A stretch of DNA of 64,000 nucleotides from Dysgonomonas sp. 25 (GTDB taxonomy: Bacteria; Bacteroidota; Bacteroidia; Bacteroidales; Dysgonomonadaceae): NCBI RefSeq assembly GCF_010501075.1, contig NZ_QVMN01000004.1, positions 186,001-250,000 of the forward strand, given 5' to 3'. Made by a program: the position numbers and the translations under genes. The notes beneath the pieces are model-generated. The model made no database searches. It was not told the origin of the DNA and was given only the letters and a program-made list of their open reading frames with translations. Shown here in pieces: positions 36,229-44,268 of this stretch (within the stretch, counting starts at the first letter, position 1; each line of letters starts with the position of its first letter).

Positions 36229-36783
36229 TTAATAAGCTGATTTTCTACGTAATCTCTTTACTACTGTGACTCTTTCGAAGTTCGTATTCCGTATATCGAA
36301 GTAGCTGATGTAGTATTCGGGGTTATTGTTGAAGTTATACTTGTAGTCCCATGTGAGTACCATATCATTCTCCTGAAGTTCCATTTTGCATGCCACAAGA
36401 GAGAATAAGATGAAATAGTTTTCGCTACTTGGCGCTCTCATGTTCATCAGCAATTCGTTGTTGGGATATAAATAGAATTTCCCGGTCGTTATGTCGTTGA
36501 ATATTCTGTTATCCGACTCGCTGTAGTCGATCGTTAATTTACTGTCGGCGGTAAAAGTATAGGTTGCATTGCGGTCGGTCATCAGTCCGAACACGCCGAG
36601 TAGTTTGCTATCAGATTCGGATTTGTTACTCTTTATGTCTATCTCGTAGGATGTTACTACCCATTCGCTGATCAATCCTTTAGGAATTGGCAATTCGTTG
36701 TTCCCATCATCGCCACATGCGGTGAAAAGACAAATAAGAACGAGTGCGAAAAGCTGCACGAGATATGTGTTTGCTACTTTCAT
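36229..36783 (-). CDS. Small lipoprotein, probable surface lipoprotein
   Basis: A 184-residue lipoprotein. The signal peptide ends CLFTAC followed by GDDGNN, the acidic style linked with outer-surface export in Bacteroidota. The mature part (LISEWVVTSYEIDI, then ATYTFTADSKLTIDY, then GKFYLYPNNELLMNM) is beta-rich and looks like a lipocalin-like domain. I do not recognise a named family, and the function is unknown. A second small lipoprotein of similar style lies 350 bp upstream. Confidence 0.65.
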   Translation of the reverse strand: MKVANTYLVQLFALVLICLFTACGDDGNNELPIPKGLISEWVVTSYEIDIKSNKSESDSKLLGVFGLMTDRNATYTFTADSKLTIDYSESDNRIFNDITTGKFYLYPNNELLMNMRAPSSENYFILFSLVACKMELQENDMVLTWDYKYNFNNNPEYYISYFDIRNTNFERVTVVKRLRRKSAY

Positions 36784-36930
36784 AAAATACTTAATTTTTC
36801 TTTTTTGTGTGATTATTCGATTCGTTTATCTATGTATGGAGTACGAAATTAGTGGTAAAAGGCAAAGGTGAATTTTTTTTGAGACGAAATAGAGTGTTTC
36901 GTAGACGAATCGGCTCTTTTTGTCGGTAAA

Positions 36931-37071
36931 TCACAATTGTAACTCACTTTTCCTTTCCGTGTCAACGGACAAATATTTCATCCCGTCTGCTATCCGGGTA
37001 ATGTGTCTGTCGTAATCATCGTTGCTGCAAGTGGGAAAAACAAATAAAGGGGTAATGCGAAAACCGCACAA
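36931..37071 (-). pseudogene. Possible truncated copy of the small lipoprotein gene at 37139-37663
   Basis: In the 355-bp gap between two lipoprotein genes the minus strand has a 46-codon frame from a TTG at 37071: a hydrophobic run (ITPLFVFPTC), then SNDDYDRHITRIADGMKYLS and a stop at 36931. The Cys plus DDYD segment resembles the mature start of the neighbouring lipoprotein (CGDDDYDGYVVQLLGEWEY). There is no ATG, and the frame is far shorter than the neighbour, so a decayed duplicate is more likely than a working gene. The rest of the gap shows nothing. Confidence 0.35.
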
Positions 37072-37138
37072 TATTTGTATTCGACACTCTCATACATATT
37101 CAATCCTTATTGTTGATACTGGTTTGCCTCACATCGGA

Positions 37139-37663
37139 TTATTTATTCTTACGGGTAAACGTTTTTAAAATAGTCATTGTCTTCGTTTCTATGCCCTCGG
37201 GATTTCCTACCCCTGCTTGCCGGTATAAATCGACAAGCTTTTCGCGCGAAAGATTCTTCGCCATATCATACGTGATATGGAGTGTGTTGTCCGAATCGGC
37301 CATTTCTATGCTACACATGCCGGGCAGGCCGCCTACCGACAGATTTTTCTCATATACGATATAAATCCCTTCGGTCAACACTTGATCTTCGTTGTCTTTG
37401 TAATACGAGTAATGATAATAACGGCCTTTGTATTCTTTGCACGAAAGAATGTTGCCGGTTTCAGTTTCTTCTTGCGTGTTAATGTAATCCTTTAAAAGCT
37501 GTGTAGCTTCCGTATTATTGGTCTCTATATTGAATTGAGTGTCTTTGTATTCCCATTCGCCTAACAACTGAACAACATACCCGTCGTAATCATCGTCGCC
37601 GCATGCCGAGAAAAGCACAGAGCAGATGAATAAGCATAAGCAGATACGTATTTTGACTTTCAC
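37139..37663 (-). CDS. Small lipoprotein, probable surface lipoprotein
   Basis: A 174-residue lipoprotein. The signal peptide ends SVLFSAC followed by GDDDYDGY, an Asp-rich surface-export style signal. The mature part (VQLLGEWEYKDTQFNI, then GRYYHYSYYKDNE, then LTEGIYIVYEKNLSVGG) is consistent with a small lipocalin-like beta-barrel. No named family is recognised. A -7 box lies 22 bp upstream. It forms a loose pair with the lipoprotein gene at 36229 and seems to have a broken copy between the two. Confidence 0.65.
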   Translation of the reverse strand: MKVKIRICLCLFICSVLFSACGDDDYDGYVVQLLGEWEYKDTQFNIETNNTEATQLLKDYINTQEETETGNILSCKEYKGRYYHYSYYKDNEDQVLTEGIYIVYEKNLSVGGLPGMCSIEMADSDNTLHITYDMAKNLSREKLVDLYRQAGVGNPEGIETKTMTILKTFTRKNK

Positions 37664-37684
37664 GTTGTTTCGTTAAAATTTACA

Positions 37685-37692
37685 CAAATATA
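37685..37692 (-). promoter_or_regulatory. -7 box of the lipoprotein gene at 37663
   Basis: The minus strand reads TATATTTG, exact consensus, 22 bp upstream of the ATG. Confidence 0.5.
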
Positions 37693-37863
37693 CATAAAAA
37701 GCAGCGAATGTTAAATGAGATTTTGCGAAAAGGTCTATTTTCATAAAAAAAGAATATAAAAAGTGTATATTTCTTTGATTAATTTATCTATAGAAAAGTG
37801 ATAGTTATTTTGATATTTTAGTTTCTTTATGATTTTTAGAAGTGTTAATGGTGAAAACGATAT

Positions 37864-37871
37864 TACCTTTG
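37864..37871 (+). promoter_or_regulatory. -7 box of the small membrane protein gene
   Basis: TACCTTTG, exact consensus. It lies downstream of the first possible ATG (37829) and 51 bp before the ATG at 37922, so it supports a later start. Confidence 0.5.
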
Positions 37872-37921
37872 TACATTCAACGACACATAGAAATACCAAA
37901 GCAAATAATAAATGTATGCAT

Positions 37922-38518
37922 ATGAAAGCTGCTGACTGTGTAAAATTAGAAGATAAAACAATTTTCAAGAAAGAATACCTGAAGCAAACCGGCTGGTGGA
38001 AAAATTATTCGTTTATACCTCCCTCTTTATTGCTCTTTTTGGGATTAGCCGGACTGATTTACCTTACTAAGGCTGAAATGCTGGTAACTTTCTACTCCAT
38101 TCCATTTGTTCTTGTCTTTTTGTTGGGCACGATATGGATGAAGGCGGTAAAAAAACATATACGGGACGCAAAATTTAATCATCCGGAAACCTTCCGGGTA
38201 TGTCTGGCTCAACCGGTAACTACAATTAACGGTTATACATGCCTGGTGTTTACTCTTGGGCAGAAAAGGCACAATGCATTTTTTGCAAAACAATTGGCTG
38301 AAGAAATCAGTGTCGATGAAAATACGCTTTCGCTCTATAAAAATAAGGTGCAAAAACAACACGTCCAATCTGTAGATGCCGATTGTTATGTGATTGCATA
38401 TCCGACAAGTATTATTCATAAGAAAAATCCTTTGTGGGACGAGAATAAAGAGGTGCTTCCCCTTCTTTATGTGGACGAGAAAAACGTCCTTGTCATAAAG
38501 GGGAAAGATCTGAAATAA
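37922..38518 (+). CDS. Membrane protein of unknown function
   Basis: A 198-residue protein. Two membrane helices lie near the N-terminus (PPSLLLFLGLAGLIYL and FYSIPFVLVFLLGTIWM), followed by a soluble domain of about 120 residues (FRVCLAQPVTTINGYTCLVF, then NAFFAKQLAEEISVDE, then PLLYVDEKNVLVIKGKDLK). The soluble part looks alpha/beta. I do not recognise a family. The start at 37922 is chosen because the -7 box lies between it and the earlier in-frame ATG at 37829; an ATG at 37916 is also possible. Confidence 0.6.
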   Translation: MKAADCVKLEDKTIFKKEYLKQTGWWKNYSFIPPSLLLFLGLAGLIYLTKAEMLVTFYSIPFVLVFLLGTIWMKAVKKHIRDAKFNHPETFRVCLAQPVTTINGYTCLVFTLGQKRHNAFFAKQLAEEISVDENTLSLYKNKVQKQHVQSVDADCYVIAYPTSIIHKKNPLWDENKEVLPLLYVDEKNVLVIKGKDLK

Positions 38519-38607
38519 CAGCATTTTACATAACGATAATGCGCCCTTTACATCGTAAAACGTGCACCTATGATTGTATACGTGATTGCGAAATAATTTT
38601 TGTAATA

Positions 38608-38638
38608 TTTGTATATTTTATAAAAAAGTCTACCTTTG
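38608..38638 (+). promoter_or_regulatory. Strong orphan promoter (-33 and -7 elements at ideal spacing)
   Basis: TTTG at 38608-38611 and TACCTTTG at 38631-38638 are separated by exactly 19 bp, the best full promoter match in the window. No protein gene follows until pgk, more than 700 bp away, so it may drive a small RNA or peptide. Confidence 0.6.
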
Positions 38639-38798
38639 TAAAGAGTTATTTATTAGAACAGAATATTTGAGATTCAAAGAGAGGTCACAAACGTCTGACT
38701 CATAGTACTTCTTATAAAATAGTAACTTTTTATGGATTAAGAAAACAGGTAAAAGAAGAGCTATAGAATAGTAAAAATCATATTTGCAAGAAAAAATG

Positions 38799-38984
38799 AC
38801 AATCCAATGTTGAAGATAGAGTAAAAGATGTCTGATTATTCACATACACACCCTAAGGGCATCCGCTTGTTATTCAGTAAATTGTCTTTCAACTTTATGT
38901 CTATTCGGGATTATTGCTTGCGAAAGTAGCATTCCTTAAAAAACTGGATACGCGCACTCTTTCGGACACATTGGATTGTTTTTT
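38799..38984 (+). ncRNA. Possible structured RNA bounded by a 12-bp closing stem
   Basis: ACAATCCAATGT (38799-38810) is perfectly complementary to ACATTGGATTGT (38968-38979), and the second arm runs into a T tract (38979-38984), as at an RNA 3' end. Inside, AGAGT and ACTCT can extend the stem after a symmetrical 7/7 internal loop, and CCCTAAGGG and TGCTTGCGAAAGTAGCA can form small hairpins. A 33-codon frame (38828-38929, starting MSDYSHTHPKG) lies within it. The shape recalls long-hairpin RNAs such as 6S, but I cannot assign a family. A small element with terminal inverted repeats is another reading. Apart from the repeat at 38995-39142, the rest of 38519-39384 shows no gene. Confidence 0.35.
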
Positions 38985-38994
38985 ATTAAATAAT

Positions 38995-39142
38995 AATCAG
39001 CAGCTGAAATTATATCTATAAGTTTATCAATATTGAAATAGTTGACGGGGTTATCAGTTACGAGTTATTTCGCACTACGGACAGTAACAAGTTGCGAGAA
39101 AAAGTAACCCGACAGAAAACACTCAAAAATAAGTAGAGGTTT
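38995..39142 (+). repeat. Left arm of inverted repeat pair 2
   Basis: AATCAGCAG, ATCTATAAGTTTATCAATAT, TGAAATAGTTGACGGGGTTA, TCAGTTACGAG and AAGTAGAGGTTTG match the minus strand of 45245-45358. The left copy carries an extra segment of about 35 bp (around 39065-39098) with another GTTGCGAG end. Confidence 0.85.
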
Positions 39143-39300
39143 GGAGTTTTCTGCGCTCCTCGAAACAACGTCCGACGAACGAAGGTGAGTCAATGTTAAT
39201 TGAGGCTTTGGGGGAGGTAGAGTTCAATCTATGGATAACCCTCCAGTTTCTTTATGCAAAAAATCGACGGTCCCGCCCGGTTATTTTGGTGTAAATTTTG

Positions 39301-39308
39301 TATATTTG
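39301..39308 (+). promoter_or_regulatory. -7 box of pgk
   Basis: TATATTTG, exact consensus, 76 bp before the ATG at 39385. Confidence 0.45.
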
Positions 39309-39384
39309 TACTCGCAAAAAAGAGGAGTCTTTTCCTTCTTGTATCTGCTTATAAATTAATATTTTAAAATAACGTAAGATTATC

Positions 39385-40647
39385 ATGATTACAATTGACA
39401 AATTCAACTTTTCAGGTAAGAAAGTCTTTGTCAGAGTAGACTTCAATGTTCCACTCAACGACAAATTCGAAATTACTGACGATACACGTATCCGTGCGGC
39501 AATGCCTACATTGAAAAAAATCATAGCTGATGGAGGAAGCCCTATTATCGCTTCGCACCTTGGCCGTCCGAAGGGAGTAGAAAGCAAATACTCTTTGAAA
39601 CACATATTACCTCGCGTATCGGAACTGTTGGGCGTAGATGTTCAATTTGCTGATGACTGTGTGGGTGAAAGCGCTGGGGTAAAAGCTGCAGCCCTTCAAC
39701 CGGGAGAGGCTCTTTTGCTCGAAAACCTTCGCTTCTATGCCGAAGAAGAAGGAAAACCTCGCGGATTGGCAGATGATGCAAGCGAAGAAGAAAAAGCTAC
39801 AGCCAAGAAGGCTATCAAAGAAAGCCAGAAAGATTTTACAAAGAAATTGGCTTCTTATGCAGATGTATATGTAAACGACGCTTTCGGTACTGCGCACCGT
39901 GCACACGCATCTACAGCGCTTATCGCAGACTATTTCGATGCCGATCACAAGATGTTCGGATTCCTGATGCAAAAAGAAATAGACGCAGTAGAGAAAATCA
40001 TGAAAGATCCTGCTCGTCCGTTTACAGCAATCATCGGAGGTTCGAAAGTATCATCCAAAATAGATATTATCGAAAACCTGCTCTCGAAAGTAAATAACCT
40101 TATCATCGGTGGTGGTATGGCATTTACATTCGAAAAGGCTAAAGGCGGTAAAATAGGAAACTCACTTTGCGAAGACGACAAGCTCGAATTAGCAAAAGAA
40201 ATCATGAAGAAGGCCGAAGCAGCAGGCGTAAATCTTGTATTGTCTTCTGACGCTAAAGCCGGAGATTCATTCAGCAACGATGCTAAATCGATTATTGCCG
40301 AAGCCAATAATATCCCTGACGGATATATGGGATTGGATATAGGCCCTAAAGGCGAAGACGAATTTGCTGATGTAATAAAAGCATCTAAGACTATCCTTTG
40401 GAATGGACCGGTTGGCGTGTTCGAATTCGATAATTTCGCACACGGCTCTCAAGTGGTAGCCAAAGCTATTGTTGATGCTACTGCTGCGGGAGCATTCTCG
40501 CTCGTAGGCGGAGGCGACTCGGTTGCATGTGTTAATAAATTCGGTTACGCAGACAAAGTGTCATATGTGTCTACAGGCGGAGGTGCATTACTTGAATTCA
40601 TTGAAGGTAAAGTCCTTCCGGGTATCAAAGCAATAAGAGGTTATTAA
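39385..40647 (+). CDS. pgk: Phosphoglycerate kinase
   Basis: A 420-residue glycolytic enzyme that transfers phosphate from 1,3-bisphosphoglycerate to ADP. Conserved segments are [79 protein letters not shown] and [13 protein letters not shown]. It is full length. It is monocistronic with its own -7 box and terminator. Upstream lies a repeat arm rather than gapdh or tpi, so it is not in a glycolytic operon. Confidence 0.98.
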   Translation: MITIDKFNFSGKKVFVRVDFNVPLNDKFEITDDTRIRAAMPTLKKIIADGGSPIIASHLGRPKGVESKYSLKHILPRVSELLGVDVQFADDCVGESAGVKAAALQPGEALLLENLRFYAEEEGKPRGLADDASEEEKATAKKAIKESQKDFTKKLASYADVYVNDAFGTAHRAHASTALIADYFDADHKMFGFLMQKEIDAVEKIMKDPARPFTAIIGGSKVSSKIDIIENLLSKVNNLIIGGGMAFTFEKAKGGKIGNSLCEDDKLELAKEIMKKAEAAGVNLVLSSDAKAGDSFSNDAKSIIAEANNIPDGYMGLDIGPKGEDEFADVIKASKTILWNGPVGVFEFDNFAHGSQVVAKAIVDATAAGAFSLVGGGDSVACVNKFGYADKVSYVSTGGGALLEFIEGKVLPGIKAIRGY

Positions 40648-40684
40648 TCTTGACAATCAGTATTTAAGCAAAATACATTTAAAA

Positions 40685-40730
40685 TAAAAAAGACCTGAGC
40701 AATAACACATGCTCAGGCTTTTTTATTTTA
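40685..40730 (+). terminator. Terminator of pgk
   Basis: CCTGAGC (40694-40700) pairs with GCTCAGG (40711-40717), with a flanking A run and T run. Confidence 0.85.
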
Positions 40731-40767
40731 TTAATGAGAAAAGATTTCAAAATATAATATTCTGTTG

Positions 40768-40775
40768 TATATTTG
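40768..40775 (+). promoter_or_regulatory. -7 box of the duplicated basic protein pair
   Basis: TATATTTG, exact consensus, 66 bp before the ATG at 40842. Confidence 0.45.
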
Positions 40776-40841
40776 CATATAGGTAAGTTAAATAGATAGA
40801 TATAAAGTAATATTAAGGCAATTTTAAACTCAATAGAAGTT

Positions 40842-41285
40842 ATGGCACTAAAAATACTTAGTAGAAAAAATCTGAATGTAGCTTTGCGATGTACTCTGCA
40901 AGCTAATGGGCGTCTTTGTTTCACAACAGACGCGCTGAGAGAATTGGGCTTAAAGAAAAGCCAGGCAGTCAAATTCTTCGAAGATGAAGAAGGTCAGATG
41001 TATCTCTTATTCGAGAAGAAAATTAATAAGGATAACTTTCCTCTCACCGGAGCAGGACGTTACCTGAACCTTAATTCGGCACTGTTCTTCGAGTCATTGG
41101 GTGTTGACTTTGTGCGCTATTCCATTACATACGAACTGATTCCTCAATACGAAGAAGAATTGAAGAAGACTGTTTTCAGAATGGAGAAGCAAGTCCTTCC
41201 CCGTACCAAAGAAGAGATAGAAAGAATTAAGAAGAACGCGGTTAAGCGCAGAACTACCAAACGCGTCGCCAAAACAGAGAAATAA
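40842..41285 (+). CDS. Small basic protein of unknown function (first of a duplicated pair)
   Basis: A 147-residue soluble protein. Residues about 8-60 (VALRCTLQANGRLCFTTDAL, then RELGLKKSQAVKFFEDEEG) follow the pattern of an AbrB/SpoVT-like swapped-hairpin domain: Gly-Arg strand, helix, then Leu-Gly-Leu turn and strand. A second segment ends YELIPQYEEELKKTVFRMEK. The C-terminal 30 residues are strongly basic (KKNAVKRRTTKRVAKTEK), suggesting nucleic-acid contact. It aligns along most of its length with the next gene, 5 bp downstream, so this is a tandem duplication. The family is not recognised, and the DNA-binding idea is inference. Confidence 0.65.
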   Translation: MALKILSRKNLNVALRCTLQANGRLCFTTDALRELGLKKSQAVKFFEDEEGQMYLLFEKKINKDNFPLTGAGRYLNLNSALFFESLGVDFVRYSITYELIPQYEEELKKTVFRMEKQVLPRTKEEIERIKKNAVKRRTTKRVAKTEK

Positions 41286-41290
41286 GCCGA

Positions 41291-41869
41291 ATGTCTGTAA
41301 TGAAAAAAACTCGGAGGTCCAAATACTTCGAGATGGAAGAAGTAGGCGAACAAGAATTGTACTGTTTTATCAATGTCTCGGGAAATATCCGCTTCAATAA
41401 GTATGCGAGCGAGCAGTTGCGGTTAGATAAGTATACTTCGGTTCAGTTTGCATATGACGAAGAGGTCGATGCCCTCTATATGATACCACGTAGAAAGCAT
41501 AAAAAGGAAGATGACTTCTTCACGCTTAGACGGTTTGAGAGATACCATCAGGTTTATATGATAGAGTTTTTCCTTAATATGCCGGCATTTTCCGATTACA
41601 GGAAGTTTCTGTATGTTTTCAAACTCGTTCCCGAATATCGCTCCGAATTGAAAAAGAATATTTGGAAGATGGAGTTCGTACTGAAGAAGGACCGCAAGGA
41701 TGTATCGAGCCGAAATTCGAAGATGAAACCTCGTATCAAGAATCGTATCAAACAAGCGTCATTGGAGCAGCACAAGAATCCGAAACGTCGCGCCCGCCGG
41801 TCATCTGTCAAAACAATCAGCCGGATATGGGAAGACCGGAAACAGAAATTGAAGAGACGTATAAGATAA
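41291..41869 (+). CDS. Small basic protein of unknown function (second of a duplicated pair)
   Basis: A 192-residue soluble protein. It shares two blocks with the upstream product: LYCFINVSGNIRFNKYASEQ plus LRLDKYTSVQFAYDEE, against the AbrB-like region there, and FKLVPEYRSELKKNIWKMEF, against YELIPQYEEELKKTVFRMEK. Its tail of about 55 residues is very rich in Lys and Arg (KMKPRIKNRIKQ, KNPKRRARRSSVK, ending KQKLKRRIR). It is probably co-transcribed and perhaps a partner of its paralogue. No known family is recognised. A terminator follows at 41892. Confidence 0.65.
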   Translation: MSVMKKTRRSKYFEMEEVGEQELYCFINVSGNIRFNKYASEQLRLDKYTSVQFAYDEEVDALYMIPRRKHKKEDDFFTLRRFERYHQVYMIEFFLNMPAFSDYRKFLYVFKLVPEYRSELKKNIWKMEFVLKKDRKDVSSRNSKMKPRIKNRIKQASLEQHKNPKRRARRSSVKTISRIWEDRKQKLKRRIR

Positions 41870-41891
41870 TCTACAGTTAATATGATAGAGT

Positions 41892-41936
41892 AAGAAGAGG
41901 CTATTCCTTATTAGGATAGTCTCTTCTTTTATCTTT
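41892..41936 (+). terminator. Terminator after the basic protein pair
   Basis: GAAGAGGCTATTCC pairs imperfectly with GGATAGTCTCTTC across a short loop, then TTTTATCTTTT. It lies between this pair and the convergent miaB. Confidence 0.75.
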
Positions 41937-41977
41937 TAATCCTTGCAATTGTCTAAAGGTGAGGTGTTTGCTGGCGG

Positions 41978-43339
41978 TTAAATCTCCTCTCCAAACAAAG
42001 TGGCAGAGGTGTTGTCCGTAACGCGGACTTTGACCAATTCGCCTATGCGATGATTTCCTTTATCGAAAATCACGACTTTATTTTGCGATGTCCGCCCGAA
42101 AAGCTGTTCCTTCGAACGCTTGGAGAAGCCCTCGACTAATACTTCGAATTCTTTGCCTACATCCTGAGTGTTACTTCTTAGCGAACATTCGTTTTGCAGG
42201 TCGATAATCTCCTGCAAACGCCGTATTTTGACTTCTTCGGGTATGTCGTCGGCCAGATGGCGCGATGCATACGTTCCCGGGCGTTCGGAATACTTGAACA
42301 TAAACGCCGAGTCTAAGCAAACTTCGCGCATCAATGACAGTGTCTCTTGGTGGTCTTCCTCTGTTTCGGAATGATAACCACACATGATGTCGGTCGATAA
42401 TCCACATCCCGGGATAATACGGCGGATAGCTTCGATGCGGTCGAGATACCAGGCGCGGTCGTAACGGCGTTTCATGATTTCGAGCATGCGTGTGCTTCCG
42501 GATTGTACGGGCAGATGAATGAACTTGCACAGGTTGTCATAAGCTGCTATGACTTCCAACGTCTCGTCTACCATGTCGGTAGGGTAGGAGGTCGTAAAGC
42601 GGATGCGCATATTAGGGGCTGCTTCGGCAGCCAGACGCAGCAGTTCGGAGAAGTCGACGACTTTTCCTCCTTCTTCGTAGCGATACGAATTGACGTTTTG
42701 CCCAAGTAGTGTTACTTCCTTAAATCCTTTGTCGCGCAGGTCGGCAAGCTCGTTCAGGATGCTGCGGGGCTCACGGCTGCGTTCGCGTCCGCGTGTGTAT
42801 GGGACGATGCAGTACGAGCAAACCTTGTTGCAGCCGCGCATGATGGATATGAAACCCGAAATGTGGTTTCCTCCTATACGCAGCGGAATAACATCTTTAT
42901 AAGTTTCGGTTTTAGAAAGCTGTACGTTAATGGCCTTTTCGCCACTTTCGGCAGCACCCACCAGATTAGGCAGGTCGAGATAGGCATCGGGGCCGACTAC
43001 TACGTCGGCGTGATGTTTTTCAATCAGCTCTTCTTTTACACGTTCCGCCATACAGCCCAATACGCCGATAATCATATTTGGCTTCCGCTTGCGACGGATG
43101 GCATTGAAATACTCGAGCCGTTGAATAACTCGTTGTTCGGCATTGTCGCGCACCGAACAGGTGTTGACAAAGACTGCATCGGCATCTTCAAACTTATCGG
43201 TAACGGTATACCCGCCCATTTGCATGACAGACGCAACGACCTCGGAATCTGCCACATTCATCTGGCATCCGTAAGTCTCGATGAACAGCTTCTTTTCGTC
43301 AGTCACGGATTTAAAGTCCGTTTCTTTCTGATTGTTCAT
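41978..43339 (-). CDS. miaB: tRNA-2-methylthio-N6-dimethylallyladenosine synthase MiaB
   Basis: A 453-residue radical SAM methylthiotransferase that modifies A37 of tRNAs reading UNN codons. The N-terminal UPF0004 domain holds three cluster cysteines (FIETYGCQMNVADSE, FVNTCSVRDNAEQR, GVLGCMAERVKEEL). The radical SAM site reads MRGCNKVCSYCIVPYTRGRE. QNVNSYRYE and the SGSTRMLEIMKRRYDRAWYL segment are typical. A C-terminal TRAM domain ends FEVLVEGFSKRSKEQLFGRT. Length and motif set are complete. The gene has its own -7 box. Confidence 0.96.
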   Translation of the reverse strand: MNNQKETDFKSVTDEKKLFIETYGCQMNVADSEVVASVMQMGGYTVTDKFEDADAVFVNTCSVRDNAEQRVIQRLEYFNAIRRKRKPNMIIGVLGCMAERVKEELIEKHHADVVVGPDAYLDLPNLVGAAESGEKAINVQLSKTETYKDVIPLRIGGNHISGFISIMRGCNKVCSYCIVPYTRGRERSREPRSILNELADLRDKGFKEVTLLGQNVNSYRYEEGGKVVDFSELLRLAAEAAPNMRIRFTTSYPTDMVDETLEVIAAYDNLCKFIHLPVQSGSTRMLEIMKRRYDRAWYLDRIEAIRRIIPGCGLSTDIMCGYHSETEEDHQETLSLMREVCLDSAFMFKYSERPGTYASRHLADDIPEEVKIRRLQEIIDLQNECSLRSNTQDVGKEFEVLVEGFSKRSKEQLFGRTSQNKVVIFDKGNHRIGELVKVRVTDNTSATLFGEEI

Positions 43340-43368
43340 TCTGATATATTTTTAGTTTAAAAAGTGTA

Positions 43369-43376
43369 CAAAGGTA
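43369..43376 (-). promoter_or_regulatory. -7 box of miaB
   Basis: The minus strand reads TACCTTTG, exact consensus, 30 bp upstream of the ATG at 43339. Confidence 0.5.
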
Positions 43377-43431
43377 ACATTTTTAGCTAACCTATGTGTC
43401 TTAAATTTTATTAGAAGACTGGCTGGATTAT

Positions 43432-43932
43432 TCAATATTCCAGTTGCCTTATTTCCTCAGTTCTTTCTAACTCTCTGTTATTGCCTATTACATTGAGGAA
43501 ATTAACCAACTCTTCTGCTTTATCTGGTATTTCAACTGATTTCAGATACTTTTGTTTCCCATTGTAGTAGATGATTAGCGTTGTTTTCGATAAATCCATA
43601 ATATTACTCTCTGGAAACTCCAATGTATCTAAGTCGCAATTTTTCAATAAATTCAATAGATAAGTGTAATTGCTTTCCGATAATTTTCCTTTGAATCGAC
43701 CACTGTTCAGTGGGTCTGTTTCGCTTTTTGTCTTGAAATATTCTCTTTCTATATAGATATTTCTTTCATTGTCAATCTCCAAGGAAATGGTTGGGCAAGT
43801 TCCGTTACAACGACTTTTATGAAATATGAGTTTCGAAAAATTCATCTGATTGTCTCCTCTGTTTTCTTGGGTTTTGCAAGAAGAAAATGTTAATAATAGA
43901 ACCAAGATATATAAAATACTACATTTTCCCAT
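43432..43932 (-). CDS. DUF6438-like lipoprotein
   Basis: A 166-residue lipoprotein. The signal peptide ends LLTFSSC followed by KTQENR, which points to the periplasm-facing side more than to the surface. The mature part opens SKLIFHKSRCNGTCPTISLE, the Cys-x3-Cys-Pro pattern I associate with the DUF6438 family. It then has IEREYFKTKSETDPLNSGRF and ESNYTYLLNLLKNCDLDTLE. Function is unknown. It lies 3 bp downstream of the acidic protein gene at 43936, so the two share a transcript. Confidence 0.7.
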   Translation of the reverse strand: MGKCSILYILVLLLTFSSCKTQENRGDNQMNFSKLIFHKSRCNGTCPTISLEIDNERNIYIEREYFKTKSETDPLNSGRFKGKLSESNYTYLLNLLKNCDLDTLEFPESNIMDLSKTTLIIYYNGKQKYLKSVEIPDKAEELVNFLNVIGNNRELERTEEIRQLEY

Positions 43933-43935
43933 TTC

Positions 43936-44211
43936 TTATTCCTCCATTATTGTCCATCGGAAACTTCCCGCCTCGCGTACAGCCGTTTGCCCCGGCTGCA
44001 TGTCCGGCAACTTTTTCAATACAGGTTCCATTTCAAGGATTTCTTCTACCGAAACGACATAGGGATTTTCGTCCTCATCAAATTCCTCGTCGCCGAATAA
44101 TTGCCAGTCGCCATCTTCGTCGTAAACGACATACGTCACTGTCGAACCTTTGGTCAGCACATGCTCGGTTGTCAGTACTGCCTTATGCTTATTTTCTTCT
44201 TTTAATTTCAT
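43936..44211 (-). CDS. Small acidic protein, DUF2185/Imm33-like
   Basis: A 91-residue cytoplasmic protein: AVLTTEHVLTKGSTVTYVVY, then DEDGDWQLFGDEEFDEDENP, then VVSVEEILEMEPVLKKLPDM. The order (strand, GDWQLFGDEE turn, acidic strand, EIL helix, leucine-rich end) resembles DUF2185/Imm33-type proteins, but the match is from pattern only. It leads a two-gene unit with the DUF6438-like lipoprotein. The -7 box lies only 4 bp upstream of the ATG, so the transcript may be leaderless. Confidence 0.6.
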   Translation of the reverse strand: MKLKEENKHKAVLTTEHVLTKGSTVTYVVYDEDGDWQLFGDEEFDEDENPYVVSVEEILEMEPVLKKLPDMQPGQTAVREAGSFRWTIMEE

Positions 44212-44215
44212 TATG

Positions 44216-44223
44216 CAAATATA
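44216..44223 (-). promoter_or_regulatory. -7 box very close to the start codon at 44211
   Basis: The minus strand reads TATATTTG, exact consensus, 4 bp before the ATG. Normal spacing would start transcription at or near the A of the ATG. Confidence 0.4.
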
Positions 44224-44268
44224 AAGATATATACTATTTCATCCTTTTTCTTCGGGTTAATTGTAAAT

